Shown here: piece by piece, positions 1-5,046 of the stretch
Layout: each line of letters opens with the position of its first letter
Numbering within the stretch: the first letter of the stretch is position 1
Source of the DNA: Trueperaceae bacterium
GTDB taxonomy: Bacteria > Deinococcota > Deinococci > Deinococcales > Trueperaceae
DNA: 5,628 nt
Direction of reading: 5' to 3'
Assembly: GCA_007130355.1 (NCBI GenBank)
Contig: SLSQ01000259.1
Span: forward strand, 1 to 5,628
The notes under the pieces: model-generated
Told to the model about the DNA's origin: nothing
The model's database searches: none
Seen by the model: only the letters and a program-made list of their open reading frames with translations
Made by a program: the position numbers and the translations under genes

Positions 1-603
1 GGGGCGGAACGCGAGGGCGTGGAAGGCGGCGTCGCTCGGCAGGTGCCGCCACCAGGCCCGCCACGGCTCCGGGAGGTACCGGTGCGTCGCCAGTCCGGTC
101 GCGAGCACGACGACGCGCGCGTCGATCGGCGCACGCTCTTGAACGTGGATGCGCCAACCGTCGCCCCGCGGTTCGAGGCGGGAGGCGCGTCCCCGACAGG
201 CGTGGTCCTCGCCCCCGCTGCGCTGGGCGGTGGCGTTCGCGTAGCGCCAGAAGTCCAAGCGCTTGGCGCGCACCTCGGGTCCGGCGTCGCGCTCGTTGAA
301 GGCGCGACGCTCGGCGTCGTCCAGCCCGTACACGTTCGCGAGGGGAGCGCGATCGTCGGCGTCGCGCCAGGCGGTCATCGAGCGTGCCGGATCGCCGAGT
401 GCGAAGTCGAGCTCGCGTGGGCTTCGGAGCCGTTCGACCGTCGGCATCGGCCCATCCGGCCCGAAGGTCGGGAGCCACTCCGAGGCCGGATCGATCAGGG
501 CGTAGGCGCCCTCGAGGCCGCGGTCCTTCATCCACAGGTGGAGGGCGAGGCCGTGCGGGCCCCGCCCTCCGACGACGGCGATCGGGACGGACGTCCGCGT
601 CAC
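1..603 (-). CDS. FAD/NAD(P)-binding flavoprotein, N-terminal part (runs off left edge)
   Basis: I translated this open frame from the minus strand: 201 residues with no stop up to the window edge, so the C-terminus is missing. Near the N-terminus, a hydrophobic strand IAVVGGRGPHG (residues 8-18) contains GRGPHG, a GxGxxG Rossmann nucleotide-binding loop. It is followed by a helix and by ALIDP, whose acid (D38) ends the second strand. Residues 164-170 (VVVLATG) form the 'ATG' motif typical of two-dinucleotide-binding flavoproteins. The PTVERLRSPRELDFAL stretch (residues 54-69) recalls the region after the FAD fold in lysine/ornithine N-hydroxylases (SidA/IucD/PvdA), but I cannot assign that activity. 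The GTG start at 603-601 is chosen because the fold begins at residue 7, a GGGGAGG lies 11 nt upstream (615-621), and the frame is closed by the aztD stop 45 nt upstream. Spacing and strand suggest cotranscription with the AztD-like gene, hence possible expression under zinc limitation. Function and substrate are unknown. Confidence 0.8.
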   Translation of the reverse strand, partial: MTRTSVPIAVVGGRGPHGLALHLWMKDRGLEGAYALIDPASEWLPTFGPDGPMPTVERLRSPRELDFALGDPARSMTAWRDADDRAPLANVYGLDDAERRAFNERDAGPEVRAKRLDFWRYANATAQRSGGEDHACRGRASRLEPRGDGWRIHVQERAPIDARVVVLATGLATHRYLPEPWRAWWRHLPSDAAFHALAFRP

Positions 604-648
604 GGGAGGATGCGCCTCCCCGAGGGCGGAACCCCGCGTGCCGCCGGT

Positions 649-1971
649 TCAGTGATCGTGATCGTGGTCATCGTCCTCGTCGTGGTCGTGGTCGTGGTCG
701 TGGTCGTGCTCGCCGAAGTCGTGGATGACGGCGTCCGGGATGGCGGCCACGGTGAATCCGGCGGGCATGAACGGCAAGGCGACGGTCCGGACGGCGGTGA
801 ACGTGCGCAGGTCGACTTCGTGGACGGCGGCGGCCGCGGGGTCGGAGACGTAGGCGTGCGTCCGGTCCGGGGAGAGCGCCAGACCGGGGCGCGCGGAGTC
901 GTCGTGCGAGGTCTCGACCACCACGAGCTCGGCCTCGGTTTCCCCGCTCGCCGCGTGGAACTTGCGCAGGACGCCGTCGGCGGTGAGGACGAGCAGGTGC
1001 GCGCCGTCCTGGAACACCATGGAGACGGGTCGGTCGGAGAGTTCGACGGCGAAGGCGTCCTCCGTCGCGGGGTCGGCGATCAGCAGTCCTTCCCCGAAGT
1101 TGCCGACGAAGACCGAGGCGTCGTCGTGGCCCGCGAGCGTTCCGACGCGGGCGTCTTCGGGGGACCTCGCGGGCTCGTCGATCTTGACGGCGTGGAAGCC
1201 GTCGTCATCGGCGTGCACCAGCAGGATGCCGTCGTCGCAACCGACGGCGGCGGTCCGCCCGGACACGGCCTGACCGTGGAGCCGGGGGCAATCCTCGAAC
1301 GACGCGACCCGTTCGCCGCTTCGTTCGACGACGTCGACGCGGCCCAGCCTCAGGTAGCCGATCAGCACGTGGTCGGCGAGCGTCACGGCGGCGCCGTGGT
1401 CGGGCTGCGCTCCGAGGACCTCCTGGTAGTCGATCGTCACGTTCAGCAGGCGCCGGTCGAGAAGCGCCACGGTGCCGTCGGCGTCGTTGAAGATCACGAT
1501 GTCGTCGCCGCGGAGGAACACGTGGGTCGGTTGCCGGCCCACGTTCATGGTGGCCTGGACGTACGGAGCCTCCTGAAGCAGGTCCTGGTGGTCGCCGTGG
1601 TCGGCGACGCGGAGCCCGGTGCGGATCACGCTGAGCCGATTCTGGTCGCGGTGCGCGACGAGGGCGTATTGGCCGCCAGGGACGCCGTAGACGCGCCCGG
1701 CGTCGCCGGGCGTATCGAAGCGGGCGACGGGGTGGCCGGACGCCAGGTCGAGGACGGCGACCGTGGGCGAGTCGGCGTCGCTCACGACGATGCGGGATCC
1801 GGCCACCTCAGGGTTGCGGACGGTCTGCACTTCCGGCTCGGCGTGGTCGTGACCCGCGTCGGCGTGCGCCACGGCGGCCGCGGCGAGGAGCAGGACGGCG
1901 AGGAGGCCGGCGAGGCCACGTCGAGGCGGCGCGTGGCGGCGGGGTTCGGGGTGGCGGGGGGATCGGTGCAT
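649..1971 (-). CDS. aztD: AztD-like periplasmic zinc metallochaperone
   Basis: A 440-residue secreted protein. Residues 1-37 form a signal peptide: an Arg/His-rich start, a hydrophobic core LAGLLAVLLLAAAAVA and an AHA|D cleavage site. The mature protein begins DAGHDH, giving an early His pair (H41, H43). The body shows repeated short strands with phrases such as SDADSPTVAVLDLASG, FNDADGTVALLD and SDPAAAAVHEVDL, as in seven-bladed beta-propellers. HGDHQDL (125-131), PTHVF (H150), DHGAAV (H192), CPRLHGQA (C228, H232) and GCDDG (C245) match what I recall of AztD proteins. The two Cys could form a disulfide. In characterised systems AztD hands zinc to the solute-binding protein AztC of an ABC importer. 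Unusual here is the C-terminus: residues 421-440 are almost only His and Asp/Glu (8 His). The ATG at 1971 has AAGGAG six nt upstream. No aztA, aztB or aztC is in view. A generic metal-binding propeller lipoprotein or YncE-like protein is the alternative. Confidence 0.85.
   Translation of the reverse strand: MHRSPRHPEPRRHAPPRRGLAGLLAVLLLAAAAVAHADAGHDHAEPEVQTVRNPEVAGSRIVVSDADSPTVAVLDLASGHPVARFDTPGDAGRVYGVPGGQYALVAHRDQNRLSVIRTGLRVADHGDHQDLLQEAPYVQATMNVGRQPTHVFLRGDDIVIFNDADGTVALLDRRLLNVTIDYQEVLGAQPDHGAAVTLADHVLIGYLRLGRVDVVERSGERVASFEDCPRLHGQAVSGRTAAVGCDDGILLVHADDDGFHAVKIDEPARSPEDARVGTLAGHDDASVFVGNFGEGLLIADPATEDAFAVELSDRPVSMVFQDGAHLLVLTADGVLRKFHAASGETEAELVVVETSHDDSARPGLALSPDRTHAYVSDPAAAAVHEVDLRTFTAVRTVALPFMPAGFTVAAIPDAVIHDFGEHDHDHDHDHDEDDDHDHDH
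679..708. repeat. Hexanucleotide tandem repeat coding the His-Asp tail
   Basis: Five consecutive perfect GTCGTG units on the plus strand (CACGAC on the coding strand) encode alternating His-Asp in the C-terminal tail of the AztD-like protein. Imperfect copies of the same pattern continue at 652-678. Tandem hexamers can gain or lose units by slippage without shifting the frame, which would change the number of metal-binding His residues. Confidence 0.85.
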
Positions 1972-1976
1972 GGGCG

Positions 1977-1982
1977 CTCCTT
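1977..1982 (-). promoter_or_regulatory. Shine-Dalgarno of the AztD-like gene
   Basis: Read on the minus strand this is AAGGAG, six nt upstream of the ATG at 1971. It is the best ribosome-binding site in the region and fixes the start of the AztD-like gene. Confidence 0.8.
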
Positions 1983-2052
1983 CTGCGAAGGGGTCGGCGA
2001 GCGTGCGCTCGAAGGGGTGGGCGTGGAATCGCGTCTCGCTCCGATGCGTGGG

Positions 2053-2068
2053 TGAGAAGCGATTCTCA
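2053..2068. promoter_or_regulatory. Candidate Fur/Zur-family operator
   Basis: TGAGAAGCGATTCTCA is a perfect inverted repeat with 6-bp arms (TGAGAA / TTCTCA) around a 4-bp centre. It resembles the TGAnAAT-type palindromes bound by Fur-family repressors such as Fur, Zur and Mur, though the centre spacing is not the classical 7-1-7. It begins 2 nt downstream of a candidate -10 for the AztD-like gene and spans the expected transcription start, where a bound repressor would block transcription. Because AztD genes are zinc-starvation genes, Zur is the likeliest ligand. That assignment is inference. Confidence 0.6.
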
Positions 2069-2070
2069 AG

Positions 2071-2099
2071 ACACTATCCGAGCACCGCCGAAAGCGCAA
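2071..2099 (-). promoter_or_regulatory. Candidate promoter of the aztD-flavoprotein operon
   Basis: On the minus strand, TTGCGC (2094-2099) and TAGTGT (2071-2076) are separated by exactly 17 nt. Each matches only half of the sigma-70 consensus, but the -10 fits TANNNT. Transcription would start near 2064, leaving a leader of about 93 nt before the ATG at 1971. The adjacent operator-like palindrome supports the placement. Confidence 0.45.
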
Positions 2100-2116
2100 C
2101 CCCAAAAGCGCATAGG

Positions 2117-2139
2117 GGCGCGTGGGCGCTCCACGCGCC
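2117..2139. other. Strong GC hairpin between the nitroreductase and aztD
   Basis: Perfect 9-bp arms GGCGCGTGG and CCACGCGCC flank a 5-nt loop. The hairpin lies 110 nt past the stop of the minus-strand nitroreductase gene and about 18 nt upstream of the candidate -35 for aztD. On the minus strand a TTTT run follows after about 9 nt, too far for a classical intrinsic terminator. It may still end or stabilise the nitroreductase transcript, insulating the aztD promoter. Confidence 0.5.
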
Positions 2140-2248
2140 TCGTGGGCGTCGTGATGCACCGGTAGTTCATATGAGAGTCTTGCATCATGACGAGTCGGGG
2201 TCCCGGCACGATGGGCGGGACGTGCTCGGCCCTGCGACGCTCAGGCGG

Positions 2249-2935
2249 CTACGACCCCGCCCCCTCCTCGCCCGTCACGAACCGCGCGATGTCGTGCAGC
2301 GGCTTCTTGTCGATGCGCGGAACGGTGGCGTCGTCCGCGGGAACGCCGGTCACGACCAACAGGAACGCCGATTCGTTCCGCGGGCGGTCCAGGATCTCGC
2401 GCAGGAACCCCATCGGACTGGGCGTGTGCGTCAACGTCGCCAGGCCTGCCTGGTGCAGCGCCGCGAGCAGGAAGCCGCAGGCGATGCCGACCGACTCCTT
2501 CACGTAGTAGTGCTTCTCCTTCGTTCCGTCCGGACGCAGGCCGTGGTTCTGCGCGAACACCGCGATCAGCCAGGGCGCGGTCTCCAGGAACGGTTTGCGG
2601 GCGTCGGTGCCGAACGGCCGGAGCGCGTCGAGCCACTCCTGGGAGGCGCGACCGCCGTAGAAGCGCTCCTCCTCGGCCTCGGCCGCCGCGCGGACTCGCC
2701 GCTTCACGTTCGGATCGGACACCGCCACGAACGTCCACGGTTGCATGTTCGCGCCGTTGGGGGCGCGGCCGGCGGTCCGGATGGCGCTCTCGATCACCGC
2801 TCGCGGCACGGGCGTCGCGGCGAAGTCGCGTACGGTGCGGCGCGACGCGAGGCCGGCCTCGAACGCTTCGATGCGGCGAAGGCGCTCCTCGTCGTCGAGG
2901 GCCGGGTAGCCGGGGAGGGGGTCGTGGCGCGTCAT
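2249..2935 (-). CDS. Nitroreductase-family flavoprotein, iodotyrosine deiodinase-like
   Basis: A 228-residue FMN-dependent nitroreductase fold of normal length with no signal peptide, so probably cytoplasmic. SRRTVRDF (31-38) is the usual FMN phosphate-binding start, and APNGANMQPWTFV (58-70) is the second FMN segment. Residues 127-150 (HGL..G.KEKHYY..) and 146-213 (IACGFLLAALHQAGL, TPSP, LDRP, ATVP, KKPL) closely follow, from memory, animal iodotyrosine deiodinase (IYD). The IYD lid residues that grip the zwitterion of the halotyrosine (human Glu157, Tyr161, Lys182) have candidates here at E89, Y93 and K114 with identical spacing of 4 and 21. This suggests reductive dehalogenation of a halotyrosine or related aromatic amino acid; a general nitro/quinone reductase role is the alternative. 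The ATG at 2935 has only a weak GGA upstream. It is divergent from mntA across a 74-nt GC-rich gap. Confidence 0.88.
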   Translation of the reverse strand: MTRHDPLPGYPALDDEERLRRIEAFEAGLASRRTVRDFAATPVPRAVIESAIRTAGRAPNGANMQPWTFVAVSDPNVKRRVRAAAEAEEERFYGGRASQEWLDALRPFGTDARKPFLETAPWLIAVFAQNHGLRPDGTKEKHYYVKESVGIACGFLLAALHQAGLATLTHTPSPMGFLREILDRPRNESAFLLVVTGVPADDATVPRIDKKPLHDIARFVTGEEGAGS

Positions 2936-2997
2936 GCGTCATTCCATCACGGGCCGGCGGCGCCGGGCCCGGCCGCGCGGCACCGCCTTCGGAGCGC

Positions 2998-3003
2998 TAC
3001 CAT
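2998..3003 (+). promoter_or_regulatory. Candidate -10 for a leaderless mntA transcript
   Basis: TACCAT fits TANNNT and ends 6 nt before the mntA ATG at 3010, so transcription would begin at or next to the start codon. The only SD-like sequence, GGAG at 2991-2994, lies 15 nt upstream of the ATG, too far to work well. Such leaderless arrangements are common in Deinococcota and Actinobacteria. No convincing -35 is visible. Confidence 0.4.
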
Positions 3004-3009
3004 GCGCCC

Positions 3010-3420
3010 ATGGACCTCCCCGCGCTTCGCGACGCCGTGCTTCCCGACGTTCGCTCGGTCGTTCCCGACCTGTGGTGGCTCGCGGCGTTCGGTTCCCAGG
3101 CGCGGGGGGATGCGAACGTGGACAGCGACGTCGACCTGGCGTTGCTCGCCGCGCGTCCCGTTCCGGCGCCCGACCGCATCCGGCTCGCCGCCGACCTGGG
3201 AGCGACGCTCGGACGCGACGTCGACGTGGTCGATCTGCGCACGGCCGACGCCGTCCTGCGCGTGCGCGCCGTGGCCGAAGGTCGCGAACTCTGGTCCGAC
3301 CGTTCGCTCGCGACGGCGACGTACCTGTCGTTCGCGTACTCGGACTACGCGCGCCTCGAAGAGGAGCGCGCCGCCATCGTGCGCGACGTGGTCGCGCGGG
3401 GGAGCGTCCATGGCCGGTGA
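3010..3420 (+). CDS. mntA: MntA-like minimal nucleotidyltransferase antitoxin
   Basis: A 136-residue protein with the minimal nucleotidyltransferase (MNT) fold. LAAFGSQARGD (24-34) leads into GS (28-29), then ten residues, then DVD (40-42): the complete GSX10DXD active site, with a further acidic cluster DVDVVD (70-75) providing the third metal ligand. In characterised MntA/HepT systems this enzyme transfers AMP from ATP onto the tyrosine of the HepT RX4HXY motif and so neutralises the toxin. The gene overlaps the downstream HepT frame by 11 nt (ATG at 3410 inside GTCCATGGCCGGTGA), as expected for a coupled toxin-antitoxin pair. The ATG at 3010 is chosen because the nearby ATG at 3002 is out of frame. 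The active site looks intact although the partner toxin is broken. A stand-alone MNT-domain protein is the alternative. Confidence 0.85.
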   Translation: MDLPALRDAVLPDVRSVVPDLWWLAAFGSQARGDANVDSDVDLALLAARPVPAPDRIRLAADLGATLGRDVDVVDLRTADAVLRVRAVAEGRELWSDRSLATATYLSFAYSDYARLEEERAAIVRDVVARGSVHGR

Positions 3421-3736
3421 GGGTCCGGATCCGGTCGTCGTGACGAAGGTCGCGCAGATCGAGCGGTGTCTGACGCGCGTCCACGACGAGTACGGGGACG
3501 GCGTCGCGTTCGCGAGCGACGTCACCCGGCAGGACGCGGCGATGCTCAACCTTCTGCGTGCCTGTGAGACCTCGATCGACCTCGCGATGCACCTGGTGCG
3601 CGTGCTGCGCCTCGGCGTCCCGCGACGCAGCCGCGACGCGTTCGCCGAACTCGTGCGTGCCGGGATCCTCGACGAACGGGTCGGCGCAGACCTGCAGCGG
3701 ATGGCCGGATTCCGAAACCTCGCCGTGAACCGGTAG
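3410..3736 (+). CDS. hepT: HepT-like (HEPN, DUF86) toxin, truncated at its active site
   Basis: A 108-residue alpha-helical protein. DVTRQDAAMLNLLRACETSIDLAMHLVR (37-64) is the central helix pair of the HepT/DUF86 family, and residues 74-101 (SRDAFAELVRAGILDERVGADLQRMAG) match the helix before the catalytic motif. HEPN RNases of this family carry RX4HXY, usually read as FRNLAVHxY. Here it reads FRNLAVNR followed by TAG: R102 is kept, the His position 107 is Asn (AAC; one base from CAC), and the Tyr position 109 is a stop (TAG; one base from TAC or TAT). The RNase active site and the tyrosine modified by MntA are therefore both absent. A GGGAG lies 6 nt upstream of the ATG at 3410, and the start overlaps mntA by 11 nt. 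Probably an inactivated toxin; a sequencing error or stop readthrough is less likely but possible. Confidence 0.8.
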   Translation: MAGEGPDPVVVTKVAQIERCLTRVHDEYGDGVAFASDVTRQDAAMLNLLRACETSIDLAMHLVRVLRLGVPRRSRDAFAELVRAGILDERVGADLQRMAGFRNLAVNR

Positions 3737-3859
3737 GAGGAGATCGATCTGGACGTCGTGCGATCGATCGTGGAACGCGAGCTCGACGCGTGCTACGTCG
3801 CCGCCGCCTCCGCGAGCTTCGGCGCGAACCGGAACGGCAGCGCCGCCGCTGCGAACTGA
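3737..3859 (+). pseudogene. In-frame C-terminal remnant of HepT after the stop
   Basis: After the TAG at 3734-3736 the same frame continues as EEIDLDVVRSIVEREL, which is what normally follows the HEPN motif in HepT proteins (xxIDxxxVxxIVxxxL helix). The frame then stays open to a TGA at 3857-3859, giving a full length of about 149 residues, normal for the family. Only the first 16-20 codons look like HepT. The rest overlaps the 3' end of the convergent serine hydrolase gene and may be a chance extension. This shows that the stop is a recent interruption of a longer protein. Confidence 0.65.
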
Positions 3860-4962
3860 TCGACCGTCCCCACCGTCGCCAGGCCGGTGGCGGGTTCGTA
3901 GAACGCCCACGACCCGGACACGCCGGTGTGCCCCACCAGCGTCGGGAACGGCTTCAGCGGCGACAAAACGCGCGGCAGCCGGATGCGCATCGCGCCCAGG
4001 CCGTACGCGATCGGCCAGGTCGGGGCGGTCGGCCGCGGGTTCAGCGAGAACGGGAAGGCGCACCAGCCGCCGTGCATCGCCTCGAGCGTGGTGGGGTCGC
4101 GGAACAGGCGGCCCCCGTGCAACGCCTGCAGGAACGCCAGCTGGTCGGCCGCGGTCGAGACCAGGTCGCGGAACGCCCGCATCGCGGCCGGCGCTCGGAG
4201 CACCGCGTCGTCCGCTCGGACCGGCAGCGGCACGGGGCCGTCGTCGCCGTCCTCGGGCAGCCACGTCGCCGTCATCCCGGCTGGACCGAACACGCGCGCC
4301 TGCAGCGCAGCGCCGAAGCGGTCGCCGGTGACCGCCTCGACCACCGCGATCAGCAGCTGGAAGTTCGTGTCCGAGTAGCGGACGCGGTGACGACGACCGT
4401 CCAACGCCTGTGGCGGGAAGTGCGGGGTGGCGTCCCGGACCCGGTCCAACGCGTCGTCGAGCGTCCAGCCCAGATCCTCGCCCTCCGCGACGCGCGTCAG
4501 CACGCCCTTCGCGCCTTCGGGCGCGACCTCCAGGTGGTCGGGCAGGCCGCTGGCGTGGTGCAGCGCCTGCCGCACCGTGATCCACTCGCTGCGGTCCACG
4601 CCGTCCAGCACGTGCAGGCCGCGCAGGCGTGCGGAGGCGAGATAGGCGGCGAGGGGGGCGTCCAGGTCGACCGCTTCCTCCTCGACCAGCTGCAGCACGA
4701 CGGTCGCGACGAACGCCTTGGTGACGCTGGCGATCCAGTACGGCGCGTCGGGGTGCACCGGCTCGCCCTCCTCCGCGCCGGCGGCGAAGACGCGGTCGAG
4801 CGCGCCGTCGGCGCTACGGACGCCCACGATCGCGTGCCGGACGCCGGGGCGTTCGGTCGAGGCCTGGACCTCGTTCTCGAGCCGCTCCTCGACGCTCGCT
4901 CCACGGGGAGCGGCGTTCGGGGGTCGGTTCGTGCGGCGGGTCGGTTCCGTACGGTCGGGCAT
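3793..4962 (-). CDS. Class-C beta-lactamase-like serine hydrolase (PF00144 type)
   Basis: A 389-residue member of the beta-lactamase/D-alanyl-D-alanine carboxypeptidase/esterase superfamily. IASVTK (77-82) holds the SxxK nucleophile S79 and K82. RYSDTNFQLL (195-204) is the Tyr motif, with YSD in place of the classical YxN. LVGHTGVSGS (342-351) is the HTG form of the KTG box on the active-site strand. WITVRQALHHASGLPDH (127-143) and GPAGMTATW (226-234) are further family landmarks. There is no signal peptide: the first 22 residues are polar and Arg/Pro-rich, so the enzyme is probably cytoplasmic and more likely an esterase or amidohydrolase than a cell-wall enzyme. The ATG at 4962 is preferred over the in-frame GTG at 4977 because a strong GGAGGT lies 7 nt upstream and the GTG would sit on that site. 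It converges with the HepT gene and diverges from the dehydrogenase gene. The substrate is unknown. Confidence 0.88.
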   Translation of the reverse strand: MPDRTEPTRRTNRPPNAAPRGASVEERLENEVQASTERPGVRHAIVGVRSADGALDRVFAAGAEEGEPVHPDAPYWIASVTKAFVATVVLQLVEEEAVDLDAPLAAYLASARLRGLHVLDGVDRSEWITVRQALHHASGLPDHLEVAPEGAKGVLTRVAEGEDLGWTLDDALDRVRDATPHFPPQALDGRRHRVRYSDTNFQLLIAVVEAVTGDRFGAALQARVFGPAGMTATWLPEDGDDGPVPLPVRADDAVLRAPAAMRAFRDLVSTAADQLAFLQALHGGRLFRDPTTLEAMHGGWCAFPFSLNPRPTAPTWPIAYGLGAMRIRLPRVLSPLKPFPTLVGHTGVSGSWAFYEPATGLATVGTVDQFAAAALPFRFAPKLAEAAAT

Positions 4963-4969
4963 GTCGGAG

Positions 4970-4975
4970 ACCTCC
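4970..4975 (-). promoter_or_regulatory. Shine-Dalgarno deciding the serine hydrolase start
   Basis: GGAGGT on the minus strand, 7 nt before the ATG at 4962. The alternative upstream GTG (4975-4977) overlaps this element, so the shorter start is favoured. Confidence 0.8.
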
Positions 4976-5033
4976 ACCTGGACGGTAGAGGCGGAACGTG
5001 GGGTTCGCCAGGGACGAACGGCCCCGCGTTCGG

Positions 5034-5039
5034 TAGCGT
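5034..5039 (+). promoter_or_regulatory. Candidate -10 for the leader ORF / dehydrogenase transcript
   Basis: TAGCGT fits TANNNT and lies 7 nt before an ATG at 5047, the spacing expected of a leaderless start. I see no good -35 at 16-18 nt spacing. The assignment rests on the spacing alone. Confidence 0.3.
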
Positions 5040-5046
5040 GGTGCGC

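Noticed and set aside
19..2055. A 678-codon plus-strand open frame spanning the flavoprotein and aztD genes, with a long poly-Val run
   Set aside because: It is antisense to two recognisable proteins and shows no family motifs. The Val run is the reverse of the His-Asp repeat. Long antisense frames are common at this GC.
2167..2190. AT-richer patch with TCATATGA and TCATGA palindromes, considered as a second promoter or operator
   Set aside because: No -10/-35 pair at proper spacing on either strand, and no nearby gene start that it would serve.
2962..2973. 12-bp palindrome GCCGGGCCCGGC in the nitroreductase/mntA gap
   Set aside because: It is made only of G and C in a GC-only stretch, so chance is a sufficient explanation.
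1970..3736. A 588-codon plus-strand frame ending at the HepT stop
   Set aside because: Only the last 109 codons (from 3410) are real. The earlier part is antisense to the nitroreductase or out of frame with mntA.
3741..3770. Two 10-bp palindromes (AGATCGATCT and CGATCGATCG) after the HepT stop
   Set aside because: They fall within codons of the former HepT C-terminus and have no loop or T-run, so they are not a terminator. The ATCGAT words reflect codon content.
4963..4977. Five-residue longer N-terminus of the serine hydrolase from a GTG at 4977
   Set aside because: The GTG overlaps the strong GGAGGT that serves the ATG at 4962, and the extra residues carry no domain.
5003..5019. GTTCG-N7-CGAAC inverted repeat in the hydrolase/dehydrogenase gap
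   Set aside because: Five-bp arms of common high-GC words. It is not clearly placed relative to either promoter.
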